A stretch of 64,000 nucleotides of DNA. Source: Saccopteryx bilineata. Lineage: Eukaryota > Chordata > Mammalia > Chiroptera > Emballonuridae. This document shows positions 48,565-61,260 of this stretch, piece by piece. Position 1 is the stretch's first letter. Each line of letters opens with the position of its first letter. The stretch covers positions 102,820,267-102,884,266 of the forward strand of contig NC_089496.1 of NCBI RefSeq assembly GCF_036850765.1, written 5' to 3'. The notes beneath the pieces were generated by a model that ran no database searches, was not told the origin of the DNA, and saw nothing but the letters and a program-made list of their open reading frames with translations. Position numbers and translations under genes: made by a program.

Positions 48565-48790
48565 CCGAGCCAGACCCAGGGCTAAGAGCTGTGCATTCAC
48601 TATCCCACTTTGTCTGCATGACATCAGGACAGATGTAGTTGGTTAAGTTTTTAAATCTCCATTTTACCGAGCAGGAAACAGGCTCAGAGAGATTAAGTAA
48701 CTTGCTCAAGACCACACAGCTGGTAAGTGATAGAGCAGGGATTCGAACGCAGTCTTCCTTCAGAGGCCAAGTCTGAACCATGGCGTTGTG
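48565..48790 (-). repeat. MIR SINE
   Basis: Antisense MIR, well preserved: 'ccattttaccgagcaggaaa', 'gattaagtaacttgctcaag', 'acacagctggtaagtgatag'. Confidence 0.75.
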
Positions 48791-51700
48791 TGGCTCAGAA
48801 GGCACAAGCGTTGCTCTTCGTTTCCCACTCCCTCTCCCCTGCATCAGCACTGGCAGAAACGGGGGGGGGGGGGGGGCACGCTCCAGGACTCGGCCCGGCG
48901 GCATTTCCTGTCGCCCAGCGAGTTCCAGGGGCATCCTGGGCCAGAGCCTGTGGTCGAGCTTCTTTCGGTCCTTAGTCCTCTCAGCGGTCTCACCAGCGCA
49001 CCGTCAGCGGGTCGCCGAGACAACCGTCCTGGGAAGAAATCTCTTCCCTCCCTGGAGTCTCAGCTGAGCAGTCCAGAAGGAACGCTTTTAGGTCGCAGTT
49101 GAGGCCGCGCCTGCTGAGTCGAGGGGCAGGATGTCGGAGGCCAGGAGGAGCACAGAGCGGAGATGCCCTCAGGGTGTCCACGCCGGGCAGGGGCTCCCTC
49201 GCTTCCCCACCCTAAACGGAATCAAGCCTACTGCGTGCAACTCCCGGGTTGCGGCGCGAGGCACCGTCATAAGAGTCCGTCAGCCACCGAGACCGCTGTG
49301 AGGCTCCCCAGCCAGCTGCTCCCTAGAGCTGTCCCTGAGGTCCCCAGTCAGCAAACATTGAGCGCCTACTGAGTGCCAGGCCCTGCGCCCAGCCCTCTGC
49401 CCCAGTCACTGATAGTTTTCAGGCTGACCCCAGGAGCCCTACTCTCTGTCCTAACCCAGCCCTCTCCTGGGTCCGAATTGAGGACGCCCCTGCGCACTAG
49501 TCGGAGTCAGCATTCGGGTGGGGCCTGGCTCTCTCCGGGTCTAGTTGGATCGAACCCCGCCCATCCTTCACTTGACTGAGGCCACCCCTCCTTATTCCGC
49601 AAGTAGGCCGCGCTGAGCAACGCGTCCCCTGGCGGCAGGAAGCCAAGCGCACACCCTGCCTTTGGGGCTTCAGGCTCAGCCCGCCAGCCGCCAGCGTCCA
49701 CGTGGGCTCCCACTCCAGTCTCTACTGCACTTCTAGCTTCCAGGGAGTTGACCCGCCTTGTCCCTAGCGACCATTTGAGAGTCGTTCAAAGCTTTCCACA
49801 ACTGGCTGGGACACGCGGCTGCCCCAAACCCCCACCACGTTCTCCAGCTGCTGGCCTGTTCCTCCCTCATTAGAGTCCCCGGATACCAGACAATGCCCCT
49901 CCCTCTGCCTGCCTTCAGTCCAGGCCAGGCCCCTTGGAGGCAAGCGCTGGGTTGGGAAAACAAACACCCACCCAAGATTAGAGGTGAAAGAGAACTGTGT
50001 GCATCAGTGAAGAAGAAGAAATTCCTGTCACCCCTACCACCACAAACACTCCTGTCCACCGCCCCTTGCCCCTATCTATCTTACAAACTGGAAGGGCAAA
50101 TTACCCCAATAAATAAATTTAAAACATACAATGAAAAGGAAGAGGAAAGAGATTGGGGGTAGGTTAGAACAAAAATAGTAAGGCGTTAGCAGGTGGAGGG
50201 GAAAGCACCCCCCAATCCTGGGTTATGTAATATGCAATGTTCATATCTCTCTCTCTCTCTCTCTCTCTCTCCATATATACTCCCCCTTAATGGCGTACCT
50301 ACAAGGACCAGAATTGCAGGTGAGTTATAGGACCTAACAGACAGAAGGTGGTGGGCGATGACACAGACTTTCCAGTTTGCCTGGTCTAGAAGTTAGCCTG
50401 CTGACCAGCTGTGGGTTTAGCTGTGCCTTGGGCAAAACAATTGGGACCATAATGGGTGTCATCAATGGATGGCTGATTTAGGGGGTAACATAGCTACTAG
50501 CCCTGAGATGACATGATTGTTGCTTATACCTTAGGCTCTTTATATTTTCCTGCCTGTACTTAGCACTCTGGTTTGTTTATCATATATATTCATATGTTTT
50601 CTTCTATCTATTTGTAACATGCTGTGCAAATTACTGATTTACTCATAATCCATGTGAATCTTGCCTGTGTCCCGCAAGATACTTGTTACTCATCCTCTGT
50701 ACTAAATACATCCAATGAATTTTGCTTATACTTCATAATCTACTGATTTGCTTACTATCTGTGCCTCACACTTCTTGAGTTTAATCCATCCCATTTGTTT
50801 TTCTTATCTTCTGTAGCATGATTGAATAGTCTCAAACATACACATATTGCATAACACATTGAGTAAAGGCCCAATATGTGCTAAGCATCATGCTGGGCAG
50901 CCTTCCATCTAGTGGGAAGACACAATCAAATAATCCTCAAAATCATATAACATGGTTAATAAACATCCAGAAGAGAAAACCTGCTGTCCCAACAGTGCGG
51001 GGTGGGCAGTCAAGGAGAGCTTCCAGGAGGAAGTGGCATTTGAGCTGAGAGCTGAAAGGAGAGCTTCACAGTCCTGGGGGTTCAGAAATTCCTAATAAAT
51101 AAACATCAAGGTCAATTGCTCTCTCATCCCAACATTGAGTCATATTTGGCCTATTTTCCATCTGGTTTTCCTAGGGAACACAAACCTGTCCTAGTCCCCC
51201 AAATGTGCAAATGTTATGTTTTACACCACAATCAAACAAAACACATCCATTGGCAAAAGACGCCGTATTTAGGCTTATAAATGGTTCTAACTGGGATCAA
51301 CAGCCTATAATTAGACTTTAACAATCCAAGAGAGGAGTAATATGCACCCTGCAGGACCGATTGGCGTCTTTTTCTTTAGTTCTGCAGGTTGGGTGGGTAG
51401 ATTGGCTCCCGACTTGCCTCCTACAATAACTTTCCTACCGAGGTAAACATGTCACAAACAAGAACAATGAGATCACCAATAATATAACACTAATACTATA
51501 AACAAAAGAAACACCACCTTCGGCTCTGATGGAATGAAAAACACAATGTGGACCAACTAACAGAGCTATTTAAAAAACAGATTACTCACAGCCAACCTTC
51601 TTAGCTCTCCAAACACAATTTTCTGGAAACCTCGGTTCGATTAGAAGTTTTTTTCTGAAAGGGGCCTGCCTCTGCTGCTTTTTGGATGGCACTTGCTTGC

Positions 51701-51989
51701 AGAGCTGAGAGGCCTTAGACAAAGAAGAAAATGCCCCACACAGACCCACCTCAATGCTTATTCTCACTCATCCCTCCTATTGTCTCCCGAATCGAGACAT
51801 TCCTAAGGTCACGGGTTACTGCACACAGAGAGTGTGCAAGCATATCTCCATCAGTGGCCCTTCTCTGAAACCTCAGGCTTTTCCCAAACACCAAAGCCCT
51901 CTGCTCACAGGCCGTGCTTCCTCGGTAAAGCCATTTTTCTTTATTTCCTTGAGACTGTATAAACAGATAACAGAATGTTAGCACTGCAG
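48791..51989. other. Intergenic, GC-rich first part then AT-rich
   Basis: Moderately GC-rich DNA with some CpG to about 49750, a poly-G run at about 48861-48876, and a (TC)n microsatellite at 50246-50271. An ancient repeat-like piece lies at about 50860-51080. No gene is supported. Confidence 0.4.
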
Positions 51990-52324
51990 GGAGCCCACAG
52001 CAGCAATCTGTGCTGAACCCCAGGACCTGAAGGTCAGGGCCATTTCCCTCTGCCTCCTCTCTGGGCTTCCCCCCTGGGGTCTGCCCAAGGAAGCATCCTC
52101 TTTATAACTCTGTCTCCAAAAACATAAAAAAATTGGTTTTATTTTAGCAGGATCAAAATAATCCTGAGAAGGGCGGGGTGGGGTGATTGTGATATCCTCA
52201 CAGGGTCACAGGGATGCAAACCTCATGAATTTCAACTAGTGTAATGAACAAGTGGCCTCAGGTGGGACTTGTCAGCTATCGGGTTGGGCTGCTGCTTCTC
52301 CCCAGAGAATCTTGTCACCTGTTA
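51990..52324 (+). repeat. Duplicated block, copy A
   Basis: Matches 54509-54838 almost base for base over about 330 bp in the same orientation, with scattered substitutions and small indels. Both copies share 'cccaggacctgaaggtcagg' and 'gtggcctcaggtgggacttg'. No poly(A) tail or terminal repeat was seen, so the mechanism is unclear. Confidence 0.85.
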
Positions 52325-52353
52325 GAGACTGCTTGGCCCTTCTACTTTATCTT

Positions 52354-52752
52354 TTTTTTTTTTTTTTATATATTTCTGAAGCTGGAAACAGGGAGAGACA
52401 GTCAGACAGACTCCCGCATGCGCCCGACCGGGATCCACCCGGCACACCCACCATGGGGCAACGCTCTGCCCACCAGGGGGCGATGCTCTGCCCATCCTGG
52501 GCGTCGCCATGTTGCGACCAGAGCCACTCTAGCGCCTGGGGCGGAGGCCACAGAGCCATCCCCAGCGCCCGGGCCATCTTTGCTCCAATGGAGCCTTGGC
52601 TGCGGGAGGGGAAGAGAGAGACAGAGAGGAAGGCGCGGCGGAGGGGGTGGAGAAGCAAATGGGCGCTTCTCCTGTGTGCCCTGGCCGGGAATCGAACCCG
52701 GGTCCTCCGCACGCTAGGCCGACGCTCTACCGCTGAGCCAACCGGCCAGGGC
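52354..52752 (-). mobile_element. Rhin-1-like SINE
   Basis: A 14-bp duplication, TTCTACTTTATCTT, lies at 52340-52353 and 52753-52766. It is very similar to the copy in the L1 ORF2. It lies just past duplicated block A and is absent from the equivalent place after block B. Confidence 0.9.
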
Positions 52753-53869
52753 TTCTACTTTATCTTGTAGATGAAGAAACAGGCTCCAAGTGCAGGATAG
52801 AGACATGAAGAGCCCCGCTGTGAAGGAGGTACCATATATCCTTGGCAAATAAATGAAGGAGATAGACTTGGTACCAAGCAGGATGCCTGGCTGTTTTCTT
52901 CTGGGCATTGTATATAATTCATTCCGTGAATCAACTTGTCTGACCAATGGGTGAGGAGCAAGAGTCCTCAGTTAGCTTCCATGTGACTTGGCAAGAGGGA
53001 CAGAAACAAGGGACAGCTCACTGTCTCGAGATAGAACGCATGTGTTTTTAATAACAGGATGATTGGTGTTTGTAGCGCAAGAGATGTTACGTTGGATAGT
53101 CAACTTGAACTGGCCCAAGAAATAAAAGGCCTTCATTGGTCACATAACAAAAAAACTTCAGGGGAATACTGATTTCAGGCCTAGATATCTGTATACAGAG
53201 ACCAATGGTATCAGATAACCACTCTCTGCCTCTTGGGTTCCTCATGGTGACAAGATTGCTGCCACACACTCCAAGCCTGCATCCTCCCAGGTTCAAGAGT
53301 TATTAAAGAGAGTGCAGGGCAACACTAGAATCTATGTAAACACAATAAATTAAAATCAATAATAAAAATTTAAAAAGAAAATTAAAAAAAAAAAAAAAGA
53401 ATCTCAATGCTTCTGACTGGGCTGTGGGCTCATGCTTCAACCAACCACCGTGGCCGAGAGAAACCAATGCTCGCTCCTGTGGTCAAGAGGGCATCACCTG
53501 TCTATTTCTGATAAAGGTGAGGAGAGCAGTTCCTCTGTGGGAAATTGAGGTCTCAGGAGAAAGCAGAGTGGTTGCCAGATGGCAAAAACCAAGACATTCA
53601 CCACAGATGTGAGATTGACTGCAAATTATGACATAGAGCATCAGCTTTGCGGTGGCAGCACCAGGCCATGGGGTTCTACAGCAGAACCCAGGTGGCTGCC
53701 CAGAGCTTCCTCAAGTTCAGGGGCAGCTACTTAATCAATATGAAGTGCTGGGGTCAGCATTATCTCCTCCATGAGCTAGATTTGAGCAATCAGTAGTTTT
53801 AGTTTGGGGACTATCAATTCTGCAGATTTGTACTCTGAGTCCCGCTTATCCCAGACTTTCAGATGCTGG

Positions 53870-53935
53870 CAAGCCTCGGTTTCCTTATCTGTCTAATGGG
53901 GATAATACAATAAAAGTGAAAGCTGTTTGTAAAAC
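53870..53935 (+). repeat. MIR fragment
   Basis: 'tttccttatctgtctaatgg' then 'ggataatac' matches the sense MIR core. Confidence 0.5.
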
Positions 53936-54508
53936 ATAAAACACCACCCTGAGTCTATACAGGTGGCTGAGGAGGCCGGGGGAATGCAGGGTTCATGGCC
54001 GCGAAGCCACTGGCAGGGTGGCTCTAGGCCGTTTCATATGAGGCGCTGGCCGAGGCGTGGGGGAGAGCCACAGCGGAAGGGGCCTGCTCATCTCTGAACC
54101 CAAATCCTGAGTGTGAGTTCTGGACGATGCGTGAGAAGGAAAGGGATGCATATTGGATTCATGGAGCTGGAACCCAGACTGCCTAGAGGGCGTCATCCAC
54201 TGAATGGAGGAGTGCCCATGCTGGGGAAGGAGATAAGATGCCAGGCAGCAGCCCCCTGCTGGTCCTGTCACCTGGTTTGGCGAGTCCTCAGCGGGTGCCA
54301 CTCAGGGAATGCTCGCCAGTGCTGGCCAGGATGGTGGCTGAGGGGTGAGCTCGGGGCTGCGGCTGCATTCACCTACCAGCCCTCTAGGAGCAGCTGCTGT
54401 GACTGAGGGGTCAGGCTGTCCTCTGATGTCCCCCGAGTGCAGGATCAGTGCACCCAGCCGTGTTGACAAGTCCACTTTCCCGCTGGCCTGCCAGCCTCCT
54501 GCACATCT

Positions 54509-54838
54509 GGAGCCCACAGCAGTAATCTGTGCTGAACCCCAGGACCTGAAGGTCAGGGCCATTTCCCTCTGCCTCCCCTCTGGGCTTCCCCCCTGGGGTC
54601 TGCCCAAGGGAGCATCCTCTTTATAGCTGTCTCCAAAAACAAAAATTTTTTTTTTTTTAGCAGGATCAAAATAATCCTGAGAAGGGCAGGGGGGGGGGTA
54701 CTTGTGATATCCTCACATGGTCATAGGGATGCAAACCCACGAATTTAAACTATTGTAATGAACAAGTGGCCTCAGGTGGGACTTGTCAGCTCTCTGGTTG
54801 GGCTGCTGCTTCTCCCCAGAGAATCTTGTCACTTGTTC
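54509..54838 (+). repeat. Duplicated block, copy B
   Basis: Partner of 51990-52324, 2.5 kb downstream in direct orientation. Similarity stops abruptly at both edges, so it is not a simple tandem duplication of the whole interval. Confidence 0.85.
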
Positions 54839-55479
54839 CGGCATCAGAACAGCATTGCTGCATCCCCCCTTCGAACGGAGGCGAGGATCTGCACACGGGC
54901 TCTAATGGCCGAAGTAATTTCCACTTTCATTTCAATGCCTGTTTAACTGTCACATCTGTGCTGTCACATGCTCGCTGGCAGCGTGGAGAAGAGGAGGGAG
55001 CCTGGGGCTTGGGGCTCTGGAACTGTTGAAGGCAGAGTCTGGCATTAGTTCTGGCTGGAAGAGCAGTCCCTGGGGCTGTGAATTCTGGCAGGGAGAATTC
55101 TGGGATCCGATCTTCTGGACAGAGCACTAGAGGTCAAGTAGACAGGCAGGGTTTCTGAGTCTGAAATATTCACAGGAAACTTACCACAGAGGACAGCTAT
55201 TCTCTACATCCGAAGACCCAGCATCATTCTGCCATGTGTATTTTCCACGAATCAGGAATGAAGTTAAAATTGTTAGGAGTTTTTAAACTGATGTCTGCAC
55301 TTGCTAGAAGCAGAGAGCATAATCTCCCATCCCTCTCCTTAAACTGCAAAGAAGCAAAAACCAGGCTTGTTCTTCGAGCTCCCTCTGGTGGCAATGACCA
55401 GAAATAATCCAACTCTGAGGATTTTGCAGGCGGTTAGGGGTACAGAGGCCTCCTGAATCCTCAGTAGGAAGCAATAGGA

Positions 55480-56718
55480 CAGTGATGGGCAATATTTTGA
55501 GCTTGGTGTGTCAAAATTCACCAAAAAACCGAGCATAAGAGCATAACTCGGGTGGTGTGTCACTTCAAGAAAAAAACCATAATTTTGTGATATTTATAGT
55601 TTAAATAACAAAAATGTATAATTGTAATATATATAACTGTATTTAATAAACCAAAAACGAATTATTTAACTTACCTGCTTAGTGACTTCTTTGTTCATCT
55701 GTCAGTCGGTTTCTTTTGTTGGTCTTGATATTATTTAACTTGTGTGGGGTGCCGTGAACTAAGATAAGTGAGGGGGAGGGGGATTTCTTGAACTAACCTG
55801 ACTATTAGTGACTTTTTTCTTGCTGAATTTCATTGGCTAAATTTTCAATTGAAGGTTGGTATTTTGTACACTTCACGCCCAAGCAAGTGCTACTAACTTC
55901 ATCTGTCAATCTGTTTCTTTTGTTGGTTTTGATATTATTTAATGCTGAGAATAAGGTCTCACAAAAGTACATAGAGGGAAAAATTGTGAGTAAAGCCATT
56001 GCTATATTTTTCAAGGTGCTAAAAGTGTCTGGTAATCAGTTCCAGGCACTCTAAATTTCCTGTTCGTAGTGGCACTCCTCTTGATTCTCCAAGCGGTACC
56101 TTTCCAGATTCTCAAGCTTTGACCTCAAGTCGACAAACACCTGAGCCCAGACGCTGTCTTGAAATTCTGCAAGTTGCATCTTATGTAAATTAAGATGGCT
56201 GCTGCTATTTCTAATGGCAGGAAACGGCACCCATAGCACAGGCTCTCACCTCTCCCAGCCTCCCCCTCACTTATCTCAGTAATGATGGTCAATTAGAAAT
56301 CCACGACACCCCAGAACAGAAGATTGGATGATGGTTGCTGTGGTTATGTGGTTGCTGGTAATGGTGATCACAGGGCCTCCAGAGATGCGTCCCCCATGGC
56401 ATTCCGCTGCTCCCTGCTCCGCGGGCCAGAAGTGAGGTCAAAGATCCCCTAACAGCCTAACCAGAAGTCCCAGAACTAGACGCTCAGTGCCGGAGTTCTG
56501 ATGTTTTGGCCTACAGACCTCCGGCACAGAGTGTCTACACTACAGCAAATGTTTTATCCTCAGCTACTGCACCTGGCCATGCAGGAGCCAAGGATGAAAC
56601 GTCCTTCTCGGCATGTGGCCCCATACTTCTCTGGTATGTGGCCACATGCGGCTGCGTGTCATCTAAAATGGCTATGCGTGTCAGTACTGACACGCGTGTC
56701 ATAGGTTCACCATCATGG
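55480..56718 (-). mobile_element. hAT transposon with transposase remnant
   Basis: A 1239-bp element with a perfect 8-bp duplication, CAATAGGA (55472-55479 and 56719-56726), and imperfect inverted termini (CAGTGATGGGCAA at the left). It is internally deleted relative to an autonomous copy. Confidence 0.88.
55805..56239 (-). pseudogene. hAT transposase C-terminal remnant
   Basis: Two minus-strand pieces: one containing AEFQDSVWAQVFVDLRSKL (56239-56051), the other YFCETLFSALNNIKTNKRNR then LTDE (56014-55805). The second is the hAT dimerisation region. The pieces are separated by a stop or frame break at about 56045. The N-terminal zinc finger and most of the catalytic core are absent. Confidence 0.8.
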
Positions 56719-56726
56719 CAATAGGA

Positions 56727-58200
56727 GGAAAGATGCCCTGCCTTCTCAGTAGTGGGTCAAAGGGTCCACCGTCACCCTCTGCAAGGCAGCCGCCATTCAT
56801 TTGGATTCTTAAGAGCTGGAATTCCTGCAGATGCCTGGCTCTGCTGATGAGCCCAAGGGTCATGGGGTGAATGATTTGTGCAGAGGACTTGGAAATCAGC
56901 TCTGCGCCATTGTATTATTACTTTCTTAGATTTATCTCAGTTTCTTAATCTGATTGGCAGCTTCTCCAGTGCTGAGGCGTCACCTTAATTATCTTTAAAA
57001 TAAGATGGTACCAAATTATCTTTGCCTCCTTCCCTCCAGCATCTAGCAGGGGTTGGGGGTGGGTATGGCGGGGCTTTGACAACTGAAGTCCGTCCTGGAG
57101 GAACTCTGGACCTGGGGCAGGTCACAGGGTGAGCTGCAGTGTGCCTTTGAGGCTGGGTAACTAACCGTATCAGCACCCTGTGCTGTATGCGTTCTCATAG
57201 GTCTTGACAGATGGGGGCGGTTCTGACAGCTCATCGGACCCACGTGGATGCCTGTCCCCAGTCGGAGCTCTCTGACCACCAGCTCTGATTCCAGGCTTTT
57301 CCACCAATGTGTTTGGCTTGGAGATGAGGGCCTGGAGCAGTGGGGTAGGAGTCTGAGGGCAGCAGTGCGGTTGGAAGGGAGATTGGCCACAGAAGTAACA
57401 GTGGGAAGTGCTCGTGTCATCAGACACACGTGACTTGAGCTGAATGCTCTAGAAAAGCTCCATACAGCTGGAGGCAGTGGCAGCAAGAGAACCAAATATG
57501 ATAACACTAGACCCGGGTTCTAGACCTGCGTCTGTGGCTCCAGGCTGGTCCCTGGAGCTCTCTGAACCCAGTGTCTGTGTTTGTAGAATAACCTTGCTGG
57601 ACATGTTTTCCAAAGATCCATTTCCAGATCCAATAGTCTCTTCAACATACACACATATTTTTAAATGGCTGATGATGTGTCCTGTGGCCTGGGGATATTT
57701 GCTACCACTCTTACTGATGAAAACTTGAGAAACTGCAACTCAAGATTTCTAATTCTTGATGTGTTCGTGTAACTGGTGAGGTCATTGCCTGGACACCATT
57801 GCCCCCTGTGGCCGCTAATCTAATTTTGTAGGGTTGTGATTAGGAATTCAACAGTCTATAAGGCTTTATATAAACTTAGATTTAAAAGAGGGTTGGATTG
57901 GCTGATGTCCTTCAGAGCTTTGCTCATCCCTGGAAGGATCAGATGCCTGTAACTAGATGATACGCCTTAGTCATCCACCCCGTTAACACCCTGCCCTTAC
58001 GTCAAGACAGTAATTTGGAGGCAATCTTTAAGCGGGTTTACAACCAGATTACCTAAATCCACACATAAATTAATTCACAGATTAAAATTTTCAGGCTTCT
58101 GAGCCCTGGTATGCTCCTACTTCAGAGTGGATACATTAAAAGGGTAAATTACACTATGCCCAGATTGAACTTGTAGGTATTAAACATCTTATGCAAACAC
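56727..58200. other. Intergenic, no feature recognised
   Basis: Unique-looking DNA. Frames at 57.0-57.5 kb on both strands overlap and have no known domain. Confidence 0.4.
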
Positions 58201-58209
58201 AATATTTTT

Positions 58210-58795
58210 TTCCCTTTTTATGAAGGTAAGATTTACATAACATAAATCAACCATTTTAAAGTAAACAATTTGGCAGCATTCAGTATATTCACAACGTTAT
58301 GTAACCATCTAGCTCCAAAACACCTTCCTCATCCCAAAAGAACATTTCAAACCCTTGTATGTAGTTGGTCCTCGTGCTCCCTGGCACCTGGAAACTACCA
58401 ATTTGCTTCCCACCTCTATGCATTTACTTATTCTAGATAGTTCATAAAGATAGAAGCATACAATACTTTTCCTTTTCTGTCTGGCTTCTCTTACTTAGCA
58501 TAAGGTTTTTGAGGTTCATACACATTGTAGCGTGTATCAGCACTTCACTCCCTATTATAGCTGAAGACGATTCCACCCCACAGAGACCACATTTTGTTTA
58601 TCCACTCGTCCACAGATGGATGTCTGGGTTGATTCCACCTTTTGCCCACTGTGAATAGAACTGGTGTGAACATCTGTGTACAAGTATTTGAGTCCCTGTT
58701 TTCCATCCTTTGGGGTGTATATCTAGGAGAGGAATTCCTGGGTCATACAGCAAATCTGCATTTAACTTTTTGATGAACCGAGTCTCTAGAATGAT
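58210..58795 (-). mobile_element. Old L1 3'-end fragment
   Basis: 'gatttacataacataaatca', 'cttacttagcataaggtttt', 'ttgtttatccactcgtccac' and 'tggacatctgggttg'-type phrases follow the 3' region of ancient mammalian L1 in antisense order. It is much more diverged than the L1 at 19.4-27.6 kb. Confidence 0.7.
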
Positions 58796-60115
58796 GTGTC
58801 ACTAGGAGGGGAAGATGACCTGCTTTCAGGCTCTGACAGTTCCTACCACCTCCTTGCTTATTCCCCTGGTTCTGCCGCAGTGAGTGAGCTGGCCTGGGGT
58901 GACTCTGCTTGGGGTGGGGCTGGGGGTTTCTGGGACAAACACCTCTCAGAGAATGTCTTCTTGCCATGCATAGCAGCCACCCAGGAGGCCAAACTAATCC
59001 AGGTGAATACATTGAAAAGTCTCTTCTGATATCACATCTGCTACCATTTCATTGGCCAAAAGTCACAGGGCCAAGCCCAGCCTGAATGGAGAGGGAATGT
59101 AATACTCAACTTCTCCACTGGGAGGCACTGCAAAGTCACATGACAGAGGGCAGGGTATGGTTCAGGGCAATAGAGGCGAAGAATAAGGACCCATCCCCAA
59201 TGAGGCCTGTTATTTCTTTGCAATGGGCTGGGCTTACTTTAACTACTTAATTTACTTTTCCTATGTCATATTTACATAAAAGGTAGTTATGGCCTTGATG
59301 CAAATGGGTTTGTACTGTGGAACGATTGTAGTTAGAGAACTCGAAGACCACAGCGCTAGAGCGGCCTAGCATCCTGCCTGCCGCCCTCTGCTCACCTTTG
59401 AATGGATGGGCGTTTCCTAACTATTATAAACTCAGATTTCAGGGGAAAAGGAATCTAAGCAGAGATTTCAAAGAGACCCTGAGTTCCCCTCTCAGTCCCT
59501 TCTGCAGGGTCAGGGGAAGGAGCGTGTGGGCCCAGGCTGGCTTCCTGGGAGAGGCGGCCCACAGTGAGGCCATGACAAGGGTGGGTATACTACAGGGAGT
59601 GAAGAATTGGGACCAGTAATGAGATCCACAAAGAAGAACGGCCCTTTGTACACTCTGGCCAGACTAGTTACTATGATTACTACCTGTCCAAGAGACCAGG
59701 TACCACAGACAAAGCTCAGGAAGGACAATCAATATACTAAAAACCAAAAGTCAGAGTTGGAACCTGGAAGTCAAAACTGCAGCTAAGGGATGGGAGAGGC
59801 CAAAGCACAAAGAAACCACCAGGCCCTGCTCCCCGAGCCCCCTGCACGCGCTCCTGGAACACCGCTGGGCGTCAGCCGGGTGCATCAGTAGTAGTTTGGG
59901 GCGCTGGGGGCGGGGAGCCGTCTGTAACTCGGGTGAACCGAAAGCGCTGAGTGCGGGCTGCTCCGAGTCCCGGAGGAAGTGCACGCCCCGCCCACTCAGC
60001 GCAGGAGCACTGCCATCTCCGGGCACTCCCACCCCCTCCTGCTCTTGGCGGGGCCTCGGCGCTCCTGCCTCCTCCACAGTACCTCCGGTCCTGCATCCTG
60101 CGAGCTCCTGGGAGG
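58796..60115. other. Upstream flank of KCNK18
   Basis: Repeat-poor DNA, becoming GC-rich from about 59820. The KCNK18 promoter should lie here, but no TATA box or clear start site is visible. Confidence 0.4.
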
Positions 60116-60334
60116 ATGGAGGCGGCAGGGCCGCCCCAGGCCAGGAGGTGGTACCAGGAGGCCCTAGAGAAGCTCCTCCCTCGCCTCTGCTTTCTTTGCT
60201 CCCTGGTGACCTACGCGCTGATGGGTGCCCTGCTCTTCTCAGCTGTTGAGGGAGGCCAGGACCTAGGGGCAGGGGACCCGGAGTTCAAGGGTTTCTTGAG
60301 AAGCTCTGCGGCCTCTTGCAATGCAAGGGAACCG
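60116..60334 (+). pseudogene. KCNK18: KCNK18 (TRESK) exon 1, with a 1-nt deletion
   Basis: KCNK18 encodes TRESK, a calcineurin-regulated two-pore K+ leak channel of sensory neurons. The exon starts with ATG and the frame begins MEAAGPPQARRWYQEALEKL, then transmembrane segment 1 (LCFLCSLVTYALMGALLFSA), close to human TRESK. A 1-nt deletion at about 60287-60291 shifts the frame: the reading frame in use gives FLRSSAASCNAREP, whereas the next frame gives FLEKLCGLLQCKGT, which matches the human loop. The human glycosylation motif NCS in this loop is lost in both. The donor ACCG|GTAAGT is intact. Position and strand relative to VAX1 match human. Called pseudogene together with exon 2. Confidence 0.8.
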
Positions 60335-60439
60335 GTAAGTGGCTCACCTGGGCAGGGTGGGTATCTTCTCCATGGGCAGAGGCAGCAGCAGAGAGCCCAG
60401 GGCTCCCCTGCCTGAGGCGAGGTGGCAACTGGGAGCCCT

Positions 60440-60590
60440 CTGCGCCTAACCTTCCCATTCCTGCGCTTCCCCTCTCTGAGCCTCGGTCTTCTCCTCTGTA
60501 AATAGGGAGAATAATGGCCTCTTAGGGTTCTTGTGAAGAAGATAAAAAAAAGCACTGAGCGTCCAATAGCTGCTCTGAAAAGTCCAACTC
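60440..60590 (+). repeat. MIR fragment in KCNK18 intron 1
   Basis: 'tctgagcctcggtcttctcc' then 'tctgtaaatagggagaataa' matches the sense MIR core. Confidence 0.55.
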
Positions 60591-60879
60591 CCTTCCCTTG
60601 GCCTCAGCTTCCGGCCTCGCCCAGACCAGCAGGCTCCCGGGAGGGGGGATTGGAGAGGTACGGGGAGGTGCGGTGGGGTGCAGAGGGGACCCGATCTGGG
60701 GCTAGGAGCTCCTAGGCTCATCTCCAGGACTCTGTCCCACCCTGTGGTTCAGTCCAAATTGGGTTTGGACTGCCCTCCCCAAGATAGCAGCCTGCCTCTG
60801 CTCTCCGTCTTCTGTTTCAAACAGCCCTTTCTGTTGTGGGACTCAGAGGAGGAGGGAGGGAGTGTGAGAAGGCCTGGGG

Positions 60880-61260
60880 ACCTGGCTCTAATCCTTGTTG
60901 CTCCCCAGCTAGCTGTGTGATCTCAGGCAAAGCCGTTGCCCTCTCTGGATCTAGTGTCCTAAACCAGTGGTTGGCCAACTCATTAGTCAACAGAGCCAAA
61001 TATCAACAGTACAATGACTGACATTTCTTTTGAGAGCCAAATTTTTTAAACTTAAACTATATAGGTAGGTACATTGTTATGAACTTAATTAGGGTACTCC
61101 TAAACTGGCCTGTGCTAAAAAACTACTTCAATCGGATTGAGCCACATGTGGCTCACGAGCTGCGGTTTGCCAGCCACTGTCCTAGACAGAAGGGGGCCCA
61201 CACTCGCAGGGACCCTGTGGGAAGCAGATGAGATAATAAACATGAAGCCTCTTGGAAGGC
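60880..61260 (+). repeat. MIR SINE split by a hAT MITE
   Basis: 'cagctagctgtgtgatctca' and 'aagccgttgccctctctgg' lie before 60965; 'gcagatgagataataaacat' resumes after 61179. Sense orientation. Confidence 0.6.
60965..61179. mobile_element. hAT MITE in KCNK18 intron 1
   Basis: A 215-bp element with ends CAGTGGTTGGCCAACTC and GGTTTGCCAGCCACTG. The 8-bp duplications TCCTAAAC and TCCTAGAC (60957-60964 and 61180-61187) match at 7 of 8. Confidence 0.85.

Noticed and set aside
59871..60000. Alternative upstream start for KCNK18
   Set aside because: The frame upstream of 60116 has no TRESK-like residues; the ATG at 60116 aligns with the family N-terminus.
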